Below the pieces are notes generated by a model. That model worked only from the letters and a program-made list of their open reading frames with translations. It had not been told where the DNA came from and searched no databases. Below, piece after piece: positions 33,946 to 45,568 of a stretch of DNA of 64,000 bases (within the stretch, counting starts at the first letter, position 1; each line of letters begins with the position of its first letter). A program made the translations under genes and the position numbers. Origin of the DNA: Lutispora sp003527145 (GTDB lineage: Bacteria; Bacillota; Clostridia; Lutisporales; Lutisporaceae); assembly GCA_029983695.1 (NCBI GenBank), contig JASBZB010000013.1, positions 37,858 to 101,857 of the forward strand, written 5' to 3'.

Positions 33946-35414
33946 CCATCAGATAAGCCGTATTTCTGCAGTTTAAAATACAAAGTGCTTCTAGGTATGT
34001 TCAATATTTTTGCAGCTGCGGACTTGTTATTTTCAGCCATTATCATGGCATTTACCACTGCATCCCTTTCTGCATTGGCAAGTATATAATTTAAATCGTA
34101 GGGGTTGGGGTTTTCGTCCCCTGCATCTTTATAGCTCTTCTTTTTTACATTTATATTTTCCGGCAGCGTATTGGCATCCAGGCTGCTCAATTTATTGTTT
34201 TTTGCAATTACAACCATTCTTTCTATGATATTGGCAAGCTCTCTCACGTTGCCCTCCCAATCATGCTGTATGAAAGCGTCCATTACCTGGGGGGATATAT
34301 TCAGTATATTCAGTCCGTATTCCATGCAATAGTTCTGAACAAACCTGTTTGCCAGAAGAGGAATATCATCCTTTCTCTCCCTTAACGGCGGAAGGTTGAT
34401 AAGCACGGAATTCAACCTATAGTATAAGTCCTTTCTGAAGGTTCCCTTCTCTACCATTTCGTTCAGATTTCTATTGGTGGCTGCGATTATCCTGATATTT
34501 ACTTTGATGCTTTTTTCGCTGCCTACCTTGGTCACTTCCCCATCCTCCAATACCCTGAGTATCTTGGGCTGCATATGAAGGGGCATATCTCCTATTTCAT
34601 CCAGGAAAAGAGTTCCCTTATGAGCCAGCTCAATCTTGCCTGTTCTTCCTTCCTTGAGGGCTCCCGTAAAAGCTCCTGCCGCATACCCGAATAATTCGCT
34701 TTCGATGAGCTCATTGGGCATGGCGCTGCAGTTTATAGGCACATAAAGGCCTTCCCTTCCGCTCTCCATATGTATGGCTCTGGCAAAAAGCTCCTTGCCG
34801 GTGCCGCTTTCACCGCATATCAGCACATTTATATTGGAGCGTGCTACATCTCTGGCCAGATTTACCGCTTCTCGAAATTTACTGCTGTTGCCTAAAATCA
34901 TGGAAAAGGAAGAGTGATTTTTATTTATAGCGGTGATCTCCTGCTGCAGGACATCCAGATTGGACCTGGCCTTGCTCAGAAGCTCCGCAGTCCTTATATG
35001 ATCGGTAATGTCCCGGTCCAGGCTCAGGCCTCCCACCAGCTCCCCTTTGCAATACAGGGGCGAGGCGCTTATGATGTTGAAGCTGCTTTCTCTGGGGCTG
35101 TTATATATGTTCTCGTAGGATTTTTCCTCCTTTATTATTCGAGGCAGCAACGAAGAAGGGAAAAACTCTCTGATATGCTTTCCCACTATATCTTTGCGGC
35201 TTATGCCGTACATCTTCTCTGCAGCTTTGTTCCAGTATTTTGTGATGCAGTCTTTATCCACTATGGTGATGGCATCCTTTATGCTGTCCAGTATGACTTC
35301 CAGCTCCTTATCCTGCTCATCAAATATTTTAAAAATAATAATCAGCCCCTTTCCCGATGGCTCACACTCTAACTGCTTCGCCTGTATGGAATAGATATAT
35401 ATACTTTTCGTCAA
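33936..35414 (-). CDS. Sigma-54-dependent transcriptional activator (PAS-AAA+-HTH), second copy
   Basis: 492 residues. PAS domain about 35-140, AAA+ domain about 175-405 with Walker A GESGTGKE, a canonical GAFTGA loop and Walker B GTLFLDEIGD. The C-terminal Fis-type HTH is NNKSAAAKILNIPRSTLYFKL. It probably activates the amine dehydrogenase operon, which has a -24/-12 promoter just downstream. The TTG start at 35414 lies 52 bp inside addA without a good RBS; the true start may be a rare codon nearer 35360. The last three residues come from a miniature element that supplies the stop codon. Confidence 0.88.
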   Translation of the reverse strand: MTKSIYIYSIQAKQLECEPSGKGLIIIFKIFDEQDKELEVILDSIKDAITIVDKDCITKYWNKAAEKMYGISRKDIVGKHIREFFPSSLLPRIIKEEKSYENIYNSPRESSFNIISASPLYCKGELVGGLSLDRDITDHIRTAELLSKARSNLDVLQQEITAINKNHSSFSMILGNSSKFREAVNLARDVARSNINVLICGESGTGKELFARAIHMESGREGLYVPINCSAMPNELIESELFGYAAGAFTGALKEGRTGKIELAHKGTLFLDEIGDMPLHMQPKILRVLEDGEVTKVGSEKSIKVNIRIIAATNRNLNEMVEKGTFRKDLYYRLNSVLINLPPLRERKDDIPLLANRFVQNYCMEYGLNILNISPQVMDAFIQHDWEGNVRELANIIERMVVIAKNNKLSSLDANTLPENINVKKKSYKDAGDENPNPYDLNYILANAERDAVVNAMIMAENNKSAAAKILNIPRSTLYFKLQKYGLSDGYI

Positions 35415-38400
35415 CAGCTCTCTTCAGTGCGATTTGGAGAGCCTTCTCATAGTAGCTTATCTGGGTCTTATAGCGGGATATCACTTCATCTATATTATTT
35501 TTGTCCACATAGTCCGTCTTATAATCCAGAAGCACTAATCTGTCCTCTTCCTCAAAATACAGGTCTATTATGCCCTGTATCAGTATCTTTTCTTCGGAGT
35601 CATCCATATCTCCATCGACGAATACTTCATTGGGGCTCGCTTCAATATTGAAGGGCATCTCTCTATAAACCTTTTTAGAGTTCTTAATCCTCCGGCCCAG
35701 GGGCGAAGAAAAAAAACTGTATATCCTTTTTATATCTGCGGCTCTTGCCCATTCCTCAGTTATGTATTCCTCTTCATAAAGCCTTTGCACCTGGGCGCCG
35801 ATAGCCTCCATGCTGCCGGTATCGGATAAATCCAGATGCTGCATTATGTAGTGCATCATACTTCCGCGCTCCGCGGAAGCCAGAGCCTTCTTGCCCTCAA
35901 GAAATCTCGGTTTCTTTAAATACTCTGATTTGAACAGGCTTTTTGCTCCTTCATCTTCATCCGTTCCTGCAATGATCCTTTTCAGCTCAGTGACAGACAG
36001 CTTGGCAGGAAGCCCGGCAGAGCCCTGATAGGGATATATCCATTCCAGCCTCTTTACCACAGCTTCATCCAGCTTTCTGCTTTCCTTCTCCGCTTCCAGT
36101 TCCTCCAGCACATCCATTACATCTTCGGCTTCCTCTTCCTCAGCCTTTTCTCTCACAAAGCTTTCCTTTTTCCAGGCTTTTATATCCCACATGGATTCAT
36201 CTCCATGAATCTTCAGCGCCTCGCTGCCGTCTATTCCGTACTCCATAAGCAGGCTGCCGAAATCTTCATGGCGTATCAGGGCCAAACCTATCCAATCCAG
36301 ATACCTGCTTCCCCTTGCTACCATATCCGCCTTTAGCTTTTCCTCCCGTGAATCCAGGGCTGCTGCCCATCTGCCTACTGATCTCTCCAGATTTTTATCA
36401 CATCCGGTGATGATAAGCTTTTCCTTAGCCCTGGTCAAGGCTACATAGAGCACCCTCATCTCCTCTGAAAGGCTCTCCAGCTTTATCCTCTGCTGTATAG
36501 CCAGCTTGGGCACAGTGGAATATGCTATCCTGGCCCGAGGATCCACCAGGTCTATGCCAAAGCCCAGCTCTTCGTGAAGCAGCATGGTCTTTCTGGCATC
36601 CTGCAAATTGAACTGCTTTCCCGCGCCCCCTATTATGACCACGGGAAATTCAAGGCCCTTGCTCTTATGTATGCTCATTATTCTTACCACATCATCCTTT
36701 TCTCCCAGGATCTTGGCATTTCCCATATCTCCGCTGCTCAGCTTAAGCTTGTTTATGAAATTTATAAAGTTGAACAGTCCCTTGAAGCTTGTTTCCTCAT
36801 ACTGCTTGGCCCTTTCAAACAAAACCTTCAGATTGGCCTGCCTCTGATGCCCCTGGGGCATTGCTCCTACAAAGCTGAAATAACCCGTATCCCGCATGAG
36901 ATACCATAGGAGCTCGTCGGTGGGCAGATGAACAGATCTTCCTCTCCAGCCATCCAGCCTTTCCAAAAAGCTCTTTGCCTTGTTCCCCAGATCATCGCCC
37001 CGGCCGGAAATCTTTTTTAATGCTTCATAAAAGCTGACTTCTTTGTCTTCCAGCCTTATATCCATAAGCTCTTCGGAGGAGAAGCCCGCTATAGCGGATT
37101 TCAATACGGCTATCAAAGGTATATCCTGCATAGGATTATCGATTATCTGAAGCAAGGACATGACTATCTGGACTTCAGACCTTTTGAAAAAGCCGGTTCC
37201 CGTATCTGCAAAGGTTGGTATGCCCATGCCCTCCAGTTCCTCCATAAAAACCTCCGACCAACCCTTTACCGTCCTCAGCAATATGACAATATCCCTATAC
37301 TCCAGATTTCTATAGTCGCCCAAATCTTTGTCATAAACTCTGAAAGGCTGAGAGCTCCTCAGACCCATCAGGCTCAGTATCCTTTCTCCGATGAGCCTGG
37401 CCTCAACCTGTATGGAATCCAGATCTTCTATGTCTTCAGCGGTGCCGCCTTCCCGGCTTACTTGATCTTCCCGCTCATCCTCCGCCTTGGACTCATCCTT
37501 TTTCATATCTATTATGTGCAGCTCTATGGAATGGCCGTATTCATCCTTTCCTGCCTCATCATCAGGAAAAACGGCTCCAGGGTTTAAGAATTCTCCTTCA
37601 TCATAGTTTATCTCTCCCAGATATAAGGACATGAGCTGGCGAAAGAGGAAGTTCACCCCATCCAAAACCTCTTTTCTGCTTCTGAAGTTCTTAAAGAGCT
37701 TTATCTTTCTTTCCTTTGAGCCTCCCTCATGCGATGAGCCTCCCTCATGCGATGAGCGGCCCGTCTCCGAGTACCTCTTGTATTTATCCAGAAACAGCTC
37801 CGGCTTTGCCTGTCTGAACCTATAGATGCTCTGCTTCACATCTCCCACCATGAACATGTTGGGATTGCCTTCATCCCTCTTGGATATGGCAGAAAGGATG
37901 GCTTCCTGCACCAGATTGCTGTCTTGATATTCGTCTACCAGTATCTCCTTGAATCGATCCCTGATGCTCAGAGCGGCAGGAGAAGGAATAACCATTCCCT
38001 CTTCATCCCTCCGGGTCAGAATATTGAGGCAAAAATGCTCCAGATCATTAAAGTCTATTATGGCCTTTTCTTTTTTCCTCTCCAGATACATTTCCCCGAA
38101 GGAAGAAACCAGGCTGCATAATGTGGCTATGATGGGATGGAGGGCATCCAGATCTCCCTTTATATCCTCTGAGCTGCAGTTGAACAGCCCGTCGCCGAGT
38201 ACCGTGATCCTTTCCTTAGCATCCTTCCTCAAGTCCTTCAATTCATCATAATCCGTTTTATCGGCAGTCTTATCCGGCCCCTGCTGCCTGGAGAAATTTA
38301 TGCCGCCATAGGCATTGTAAAGATCATCCCAGGAACCCCCGGCAGCCTTGAAAAGCTGCCTGACCATATTTGTATCATCTGCCAGCTGGGCCGCACATTT

Positions 38401-39132
38401 CTCATAGCCTGAGTTTCTATGAGCTATTCTCTCAGCCTTTAACAGCTGGTTTAATGCTCCCTCTATTTCAAGTTTAGCATGTTCCATTATGATCTTTGCC
38501 CAGAGAGTCTGGGAAAAATCCCATTCCCCGGCGGTATCATATGCTTTGCACATCTTATTCAGCCACTCTTCCGGCCATGGGCTGCTCTGCACAAATTCGA
38601 ATATATCCAAAACCATGTCCTGGAGCTTTTTATCGTCCTTATTTCCCCCGTAGCGGTCAAGGAGATAGATAAAGTCCTGGTCCTCCGCTTCATATTTCTC
38701 TTCAAAAAGATCCTCGATGGTTTCCAGCTTTAAAAGTACGCTTTCCGTTTCATCCGCAATTCTAAAATCCGGGTCCAGATCCAGCATGTGAAAATTATTT
38801 TTAACCACATCCATGCAAAAAGAATGTATGGTGGTGATGCTGGCTTTGTTGAGGAGAAGCATCTGTCTTTGAAGCATCAAAGATTCGGGCTTTCTCTCAA
38901 GCTCCTTGCCCAGGGCCTCTCCAATCCTCTCCCTCATTTCCGAGGCAGCAGCGTTAGTGAAGGTCACAATGAGCATATTGTCGATGTCCATAGGGCTGTC
39001 TTCATTTATTATTTTTCTGATAATCCTCTCTACAAGCACAGCAGTCTTGCCCGCTCCGGCTGCCGCCGCAACCAGCAGGTCACAGCCGCTGACTTCAATA
39101 GCAGATTTCTGCTCACAGGTCCAATCAGCCAA
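35362..39132 (-). CDS. addA: ATP-dependent helicase/nuclease subunit A (AddA)
   Basis: 1256 residues. UvrD-like helicase with Walker A AAAAGAGKTAVL near residue 25, motif II VDEYQDSN, and motif VI VALTRAKEKLI. The C-terminal RecB-type nuclease has the Asp and Lys of VLLDYKTDYVD. AddAB resects double-strand breaks up to a Chi-like sequence and degrades phage DNA. It overlaps addB by 8 bp. One short duplicated segment (SSHEGG twice near residue 470, seen as a 15-bp tandem repeat at about 37725-37755) sits in a linker. Confidence 0.95.
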   Translation of the reverse strand: MADWTCEQKSAIEVSGCDLLVAAAAGAGKTAVLVERIIRKIINEDSPMDIDNMLIVTFTNAAASEMRERIGEALGKELERKPESLMLQRQMLLLNKASITTIHSFCMDVVKNNFHMLDLDPDFRIADETESVLLKLETIEDLFEEKYEAEDQDFIYLLDRYGGNKDDKKLQDMVLDIFEFVQSSPWPEEWLNKMCKAYDTAGEWDFSQTLWAKIIMEHAKLEIEGALNQLLKAERIAHRNSGYEKCAAQLADDTNMVRQLFKAAGGSWDDLYNAYGGINFSRQQGPDKTADKTDYDELKDLRKDAKERITVLGDGLFNCSSEDIKGDLDALHPIIATLCSLVSSFGEMYLERKKEKAIIDFNDLEHFCLNILTRRDEEGMVIPSPAALSIRDRFKEILVDEYQDSNLVQEAILSAISKRDEGNPNMFMVGDVKQSIYRFRQAKPELFLDKYKRYSETGRSSHEGGSSHEGGSKERKIKLFKNFRSRKEVLDGVNFLFRQLMSLYLGEINYDEGEFLNPGAVFPDDEAGKDEYGHSIELHIIDMKKDESKAEDEREDQVSREGGTAEDIEDLDSIQVEARLIGERILSLMGLRSSQPFRVYDKDLGDYRNLEYRDIVILLRTVKGWSEVFMEELEGMGIPTFADTGTGFFKRSEVQIVMSLLQIIDNPMQDIPLIAVLKSAIAGFSSEELMDIRLEDKEVSFYEALKKISGRGDDLGNKAKSFLERLDGWRGRSVHLPTDELLWYLMRDTGYFSFVGAMPQGHQRQANLKVLFERAKQYEETSFKGLFNFINFINKLKLSSGDMGNAKILGEKDDVVRIMSIHKSKGLEFPVVIIGGAGKQFNLQDARKTMLLHEELGFGIDLVDPRARIAYSTVPKLAIQQRIKLESLSEEMRVLYVALTRAKEKLIITGCDKNLERSVGRWAAALDSREEKLKADMVARGSRYLDWIGLALIRHEDFGSLLMEYGIDGSEALKIHGDESMWDIKAWKKESFVREKAEEEEAEDVMDVLEELEAEKESRKLDEAVVKRLEWIYPYQGSAGLPAKLSVTELKRIIAGTDEDEGAKSLFKSEYLKKPRFLEGKKALASAERGSMMHYIMQHLDLSDTGSMEAIGAQVQRLYEEEYITEEWARAADIKRIYSFFSSPLGRRIKNSKKVYREMPFNIEASPNEVFVDGDMDDSEEKILIQGIIDLYFEEEDRLVLLDYKTDYVDKNNIDEVISRYKTQISYYEKALQIALKRAVDEKYIYLFHTGEAVRV

Positions 39133-42100
39133 TTTCCATACCCTCCTTCTTTGCTTCCTTTTTGCCCAGAAGTGACCACACTTCCTCGTCTTTCATATCA
39201 CCGATGAGCCGGTAGCCGTTGGTTTCCCCTTCAAATTTGCATACGGAGGAATAGGGGCAATAGGTGCAGGAAATATACTTCTTCCTTTTATAGGGAGATA
39301 TGGATATATTGCCGGTGAACATCTCAGCCGACAGCTTTACAAGGGTTTCCTTCACATGATTCCTCAGCCTTTCAAACTGCTCTACCGTTGCGGCAGAGGA
39401 CCGGCTGCTCAAGCTTCCGTCCTTGGTTATGCCCGCAGGTATTATCAAGGAATCCCCTTTTATATCCCGATCCATTTCGGTGATTATTTCCTTGTCCGCC
39501 AGGACCAGGCCCTTCATCCTCATAGCTTTCTTCAGCTTATCCTCAATATTCTCAGGAGGCTTTCTGCCATCTATCCGCAATACCGGATCATCCAGTTTAA
39601 AGTAAAGGATGCCGGCAGGCATATATGTGCCATCCCCGCTCTTAAGGCCCTTTTCCCAAATGGCGCTGAGATAGGTTATGAGCTGAAGTTCAATGCCATT
39701 ATATACATCGGACAGCTTAAATTCTTTGGCGCCGGATTTATAGTCTATCACCCTCACATAGGTGCCTTTTTGCGTCTTCAATATGTCTATCCTGTCAATT
39801 CTGCCTTTTAAAGCTATCTTTTCTCCCGTAGGAAGCTCCAGTGTGATGGCTGGGAGGCCGTCTGCCTCCCCAAAGGCCATCTCATAGGCTACCGGTTCAA
39901 AGCCGCTCTTTTTGACATGCTCTGCTATAAGCCATATGGAGCGGGTCACCACCTTTTTCAGCCTTTCCTTAAGATATATGTAGCGCTTTGACCTTCTGAA
40001 AGGAAGCCCGGGAATGCTTTCTAATATTTCCTCAATGATTTCATTTATCTCTTCCTGACACCAGGCTTCGTCCACATGCTTCCAGCTTAGATTGTTCCTT
40101 TTCAAGCCTTCGGAAAATCTGCTGATGACAAGGTGCAAAAAACTGCCTATATCGGGTGCTTCCAGCTTCAGTACCTTTCTTTCCTTGGCCCTGAGGCCGT
40201 ATTGTACATAATATGAGAAGGGGCAGGAGGCATACCGCTCAAGGCGGGACACGCTGGAATTATATGTACTGCCGTAGAGCTTATTTACCTTCTCCTTTGC
40301 CAGGGGTCTTTCATCATTGGTATATCGAAGTCCCGCAGCTACATGCCTCAGCTTATCCTGCCACTCTTTCCTCTGCAAAAACCATAAATATACATCCTTC
40401 CAGAGGTCTGCATCTTTATCATTATTTGCGAGGTTCCTCAAAAAACCTATGAGATAATTAAAGGAAGGCAGGGGAGGCCCTATGAGGTACATAGCTTCTC
40501 CATCTCCCAATATGGTGCTCATGATCTCCAGGTTGGGAAAAATCCTCTTCAATTTTCCGATGACATAGGACGGTCTCAGAGCCTTCCCCTCATGGTCCGC
40601 CGCAGGATAGCTTATCCTGAGGTATCTGCCTGCCTTGGTGAGAGTGGTATACAGCAGGTATTGCTCCTGAAAAGCCTTGGTCTTGGTATCCAACGCCAGC
40701 TCCAGCCCCAAAGACTTCAGCATCTCTCTGTCCTTGTCCGACAGCATGCCCTCATCCCTGACTGCCGAAGGGAATACCCCGTCATTCACCCCAAGTATAA
40801 ACAAAGCCTCTATCTCATGGCTTCTCCACCTGTCTATGCTGCCCACCAAAAGCTGATCGCCGGAATGGGGGATAAGCCCCATATCATATTGGGAAAAGCC
40901 AATGTTCAAAAATCCGGATAAGCGTTCAAGAGTCATGTTTTCATCTCCGCTTACCTCAACTATCTGATCAAGGACCTGGATTATCACATCCCATATCTGC
41001 TTATATTCCTCTGCTGCTTCAAGCTGTTTTTGCTCTCTGTATTTTTCAGCCAGCTCTTCCACCCTGTCAGGAATGCCTATATGGCATAAAAACTCATATA
41101 AGCATAGACAAGCATCAGGAGCCAACTTGGCTTCCTTCAATCCTTTTTTGAGCTCCAGCAAAGGCTCCGCCACCTTGTGCCTTATATGGTTCACTTTCTC
41201 TATTATAGCTTTCTCATTTTCCCCGGCGTCCTCATCCCCAAAGGAATAATTGAGCCTGTAGCTCCATTCGCCCTCGCTGTACCACTGACTTCCTCTTATG
41301 CCGTTGGCCAGTACATAGTTCTCCAAAAGGTCCACCTCTTCCGTCCCTATGCCGGAAAGGCCTGTTTTAAGATATCTGAAAACAGTTTCATATGTAAAAT
41401 TCTTTTGTATTATGGCCAGAGCCGAGAGCACCAGCATTGCCAGAGGATGGTCGGAGACCGCTCTTTTTTTGTCTATAAAAAAAGGTATCTTATATTCCTC
41501 GAATATGATCCTGACCAGCTTTTCATAGCTGTCCAGATCCTTGGTCACCACCGCCATATCCCTGTACCTTAAGCCTTTATCCCTGCAAAGATGTATGATC
41601 TGCCGTGCTGCAGCCTCAACCTCGCTGTAGGGATTAGCCGCAGACAGTATGCCTAAGCTGCCGGTCTTTTCCCTGTATACCTGGTAAGGATAAGAAAAAA
41701 AGTTTCTCTCAAGATGGGCTATGGCTTTATTACGTGTGAACCTATAGGGTATATCCCCCTGCATGCTGACAGGCCTCTCCACATCTATTCCCATTTCCTT
41801 TGCAAGCTCAGCAAGGCGGCTGCCTGTATATTTAGTGGGAGAAAAAACATCCACGTCCTGAATCTTCTCATCACCGGCAAGGCAGTCCGTGCAGAGGCAA
41901 ATATTTACCCTGGAGCACAGCAACAAAAGCTTTTTTATTATTTCATATTCCTGGGGTGTAAAGCCGGAAAATTCATCTATCCATATCTCAGCTCCCGCCA
42001 GCTTATCGCTCTTTTCCATGCGGCGGGCCAGAATTGTCAGATCGTCATCCGTATCTATGTACCTGCTGTGGACTATTTCATCATAACTTTTATATATGAG

Positions 42101-42577
42101 CAGCAAGTCCTCCAGCTTGTCTTTCAAAAATCTGTCATCTATCAAATTCTTGGTTTCGTCAAGCAAATCAGGGGTTATGTTATACCGCTTAAACTCGCTG
42201 AGCATGCCAGCCATCCTATCCACGAAGCCCCGCTGGCCTGCAGACCTGCCGAAGGCCTTGAAGCTGCTCTTGCTTTTCTCCAGTATGCTGTGGATTATCA
42301 TGGCCTTGCCGGCAGAGTTGACATGCTGCCTGGCCCCGCCGCCCACTTCATCCAATATGCGGCGGGCAAGCCTCTTAAAGCTCAGCACCTCGGCCTCTCC
42401 GATGCCCGAAGCTCCCAATGCCCTTACCAGGTTCTTCTCCCCCTGAAGGGTAAACTGCTCCGGCACCATGAGGATGAGGATCTTATCCGGATTCTCTCTC
42501 TTGCTGCTTTTTATGTCCTCTATGCAAAAACGGCTCTTGCCGGAACCCGCTCTGCCATATATTATACGAAGGCTCAT
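39125..42577 (-). CDS. addB: ATP-dependent helicase/deoxyribonuclease subunit B (AddB)
   Basis: 1150 residues. N-terminal Walker A GRAGSGKSRFC at residues 9-16. The C-terminal nuclease motif is VIDYKSGAKEF. The AddB iron-sulfur staple uses a Cys in ASCPFSYY near 790 and three in CTYCPYSSVC near 1110. It pairs with AddA. It begins 21 bp after a decayed type III restriction gene, so the defence island probably inserted upstream of addAB and may now provide its transcription. Confidence 0.95.
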   Translation of the reverse strand: MSLRIIYGRAGSGKSRFCIEDIKSSKRENPDKILILMVPEQFTLQGEKNLVRALGASGIGEAEVLSFKRLARRILDEVGGGARQHVNSAGKAMIIHSILEKSKSSFKAFGRSAGQRGFVDRMAGMLSEFKRYNITPDLLDETKNLIDDRFLKDKLEDLLLIYKSYDEIVHSRYIDTDDDLTILARRMEKSDKLAGAEIWIDEFSGFTPQEYEIIKKLLLLCSRVNICLCTDCLAGDEKIQDVDVFSPTKYTGSRLAELAKEMGIDVERPVSMQGDIPYRFTRNKAIAHLERNFFSYPYQVYREKTGSLGILSAANPYSEVEAAARQIIHLCRDKGLRYRDMAVVTKDLDSYEKLVRIIFEEYKIPFFIDKKRAVSDHPLAMLVLSALAIIQKNFTYETVFRYLKTGLSGIGTEEVDLLENYVLANGIRGSQWYSEGEWSYRLNYSFGDEDAGENEKAIIEKVNHIRHKVAEPLLELKKGLKEAKLAPDACLCLYEFLCHIGIPDRVEELAEKYREQKQLEAAEEYKQIWDVIIQVLDQIVEVSGDENMTLERLSGFLNIGFSQYDMGLIPHSGDQLLVGSIDRWRSHEIEALFILGVNDGVFPSAVRDEGMLSDKDREMLKSLGLELALDTKTKAFQEQYLLYTTLTKAGRYLRISYPAADHEGKALRPSYVIGKLKRIFPNLEIMSTILGDGEAMYLIGPPLPSFNYLIGFLRNLANNDKDADLWKDVYLWFLQRKEWQDKLRHVAAGLRYTNDERPLAKEKVNKLYGSTYNSSVSRLERYASCPFSYYVQYGLRAKERKVLKLEAPDIGSFLHLVISRFSEGLKRNNLSWKHVDEAWCQEEINEIIEEILESIPGLPFRRSKRYIYLKERLKKVVTRSIWLIAEHVKKSGFEPVAYEMAFGEADGLPAITLELPTGEKIALKGRIDRIDILKTQKGTYVRVIDYKSGAKEFKLSDVYNGIELQLITYLSAIWEKGLKSGDGTYMPAGILYFKLDDPVLRIDGRKPPENIEDKLKKAMRMKGLVLADKEIITEMDRDIKGDSLIIPAGITKDGSLSSRSSAATVEQFERLRNHVKETLVKLSAEMFTGNISISPYKRKKYISCTYCPYSSVCKFEGETNGYRLIGDMKDEEVWSLLGKKEAKKEGMEIG

Positions 42578-42598
42578 CTCATCACCGCCTTAGTCTTT

Positions 42599-45567
42599 TT
42601 AATATATCAGCTTTTTTATCAACTTAACTATATCATCATTTTTCATTTGCTTTTCAAAAGTCACATTAAGGCCGTCTGCCTTCATTGCCTTAAAAAATGC
42701 CCTTGCTGATTCTATACGCATATTTTCGTCATCTCTGAGTCCGCTTTTCTTCTGAATATCTTTCGTCTCCACAATAAAGTTGATTACACAATCTCCATCT
42801 TTTTTCTTAAGCAGATACATAAAATCCGGACTCGTTGTCCCTCCATAATAGAGAGGAACTTGTATGCTTCGCCTTGGTATCTTACCAAATACCACGACTT
42901 CATCTATATCACTTCTGCTAATATTTTCGCGTTCCTTTGGCGAATCATATACAAAACTATCAAAGAGAAATCTTTTGGGTACTACAGCTCCTTCATCTTT
43001 CATAATGCCTAAACTGCCCTGAACAATTGAATCTTTAACTCTTCCGTTAATGTCTGTCAACGCCGTTTCTTTAGGCTCAATACCCATATTTCTATAGCTG
43101 AATCGTTTTAGTAATGCAGTTTCCAGCCATTCCTGAAATTTGTCAATCAAATTTTGAAGAGTAACTCTATTAAAGAAATCTTTTTGTAGTTCATGGGATT
43201 TTGAATACAGAGTAATGGCTTTATGAAGGATTATTATGGACATCCCCGTACTTTTGCCGGCCCTGGTCAAGAATTCATTATATGGCATTAAATCTTCTAC
43301 GGCATGATAACCTGCAATTTCTTCTTTAAGAGTCACTCCAACATTACGTTTAGCCGTTCTCCTCTCAGTAACATATACTATTTGCTTGTCATAAATCCCC
43401 GATTCAAGAATTTTTAGAATAGCTTGCTGCAGTTCTTCTTCTGATATTTCATCTAGTTTTAAATAATATTTTTGATTGATCTTATTCCATAGTTCTTTAA
43501 TCTCACTAAATCGTTCCGAACGAATCTTAACTTTGACATTCTTGCCTTTGCTTATATCAATTATTTTGTCTTCTTTAACACCTGTATTAAACTCAGGATA
43601 TTTTTCTATCAACTCATCTCTTTTTTGGGGAATAATGTTCATTTCCATATCTACAAGGCCTGCCATTAAAAGCTCTCCAAATAGCTTGCTCTCTTCCGTA
43701 TTTCTACTCTTGGCAACCTCACTGATTAAGCCTTTCAAGCTATTTATAGCTTTCCCATCTTTGTTGATTTCTGAAACCAAGCTATCTGCAAAGGATTTTT
43801 CTGAATGATCTACCAAATATGTTAGGTAAAACTGCTCTCTTTCCATACGATGACCATGTTCATCTACCGGTAATCGCAAACCTCTCCCAACTTCTTGAAG
43901 CTTGCTGATTTCACTGCCACTGGAGCGAAGCTTTGCAATTTGGAATACATTAGGATTGTCCCAGCCTTCTCTGAGGGTCCATTTAGAGAAAATAAATCTC
44001 ATAGTATTCCATTTTCCCCATTCATTTTTGAAGGAAAGCAATGACTCTTTATCTCTCAATATCTTATCTACTTCATACTGAACATCCTCATCTTTAGTAG
44101 AGTTATCCTCCGCAAAATAACCACCATTAGTCTTTTTTATATCAACCAGAGATGCTTCAAGATATTCCTTGTATTCCGTTAATCTAAAATTTTCTGAGCC
44201 TTCTGTTTCAATATTTTTAATTTCCTCTTGGATTTTCTCTATTAATAATTCTTCAAACTTCAATCTCAATGCACCATCATTCTCATCACCCCGATAAGAA
44301 TAGATACTGTCAATAAAAAATAATGACAAAGTTTTTATCTTGTTTCCTCTCAAAAATTTTCTTTTTCCTGTTTAAAGTGATTATCAACAGCTTGCTTCAA
44401 CATTAGTTCTTGATAGGTTGCCCCATAGACTGAAGAATATATTATGTCGCCTTTTTGCAAAATCAGGCCATTGGATAGGGTGACACCTCTTGATATATTT
44501 GGATCATCAGTCTGCCAAATAGAAGCTATAGATATGCCTCCAAATTTATCATCAATGATACTGAGAAAATCTCCAACTTCCATGGTAAAATTCTGCTTTG
44601 TTGTTTCATCTCTAAAAACGCAGGAGCGTGGTTTATAGGTCATGTTCATTAGTTTAATTTTGCAGTCATCTGTATCTGCATTCTCTAAAGTCTGGACAGC
44701 TACTCCTTTAACCAAAGTTTCATTAAAAGCTTCGCAAGCTCCCAGATTATAGACCAAATTATTATAATCCTTTTCTTCTGAATTTGGAATATCAGGAAAA
44801 GTAGCTCCAAATCGAATAATACACTGAGGCTTTAATTGTTCTTCAATGCATTTATAGGCCTTGTTTTCCCTTTTAAAACGATGAGGCTCATCTATGATTA
44901 CAATAGGCCTGGTCTCTTCCAAAGCTTTATAGGGTTGGGTAAAAGTACCGAATATAGTCTGATCATAATCATCCTTTTCCATGGTTCTCTTAGAAAGCAA
45001 CATACTATCGGACATCAAAAGTGCATTGATTCTATTTCTTTCCAGTCTACTGCCCCTTGCAAATTCAGATATGCAAGATGGAAACATCTTTCTACCAGAA
45101 TTGCTTGATTTTTGGGCATTTAAAACTTCCAGTTTTAAAGTGGCTAAGGGATAAAGGTCGGCGAAATGCTTTTTGGAATAATCCGCCTCAATAAAATTCC
45201 TTGTGCCTTCCTTTATGGGTGTGGATGGCACCAGTATGATAAATTTATTGAATCCATACTGTTTATGAAGCTCATACATCAATCTAGTGTAGATATAGGT
45301 CTTCCCTGTACCGGTCTCAAGCTTTGCATCAATGCCTAATATTTTATGTTCTAATCTTCTTCTCATGGACTTTGGAATTGGTTTTAATTCCAAATCTTCT
45401 CCATCCCATATCCTATCTATATTTTCTTGAAGCTTCTCATCCTCTAAATCAATAATAGGGTTTTGGTAAATAGGATTGTTGCTTGTAATACGAACATCCC
45501 CAAAAACAGAGGTGATAGCTTTTAGGCATTCTATCTGGTGAGGCAATATCTTTAATTGAATATCCAT
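42599..45567 (-). pseudogene. Type III restriction enzyme Res subunit, split by a frameshift
   Basis: Two overlapping frames (44350-45567 and 42599-44353) encode consecutive parts of one Res protein. The first has Walker A LETGTGKTYIY and motif II VIIDEPHRF; the second continues with helicase motif VI (EVGRGLRLP) and a PD-(D/E)XK nuclease (PDFMYLL, IVETKD). The break is at a five-T tract (44352-44356): restoring one T would read KENFLRGNKI through. No good start exists for the second half. The gene is AT-richer than addAB. Both halves are otherwise intact, so the lesion is recent or a sequencing error. Confidence 0.85.
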
Positions 45568-45568
45568 A

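Noticed and set aside
41714..42709. 331-residue forward frame antisense to addB
   Set aside because: It is the mirror of a long conserved coding region; its residues show no domain and an antisense composition.
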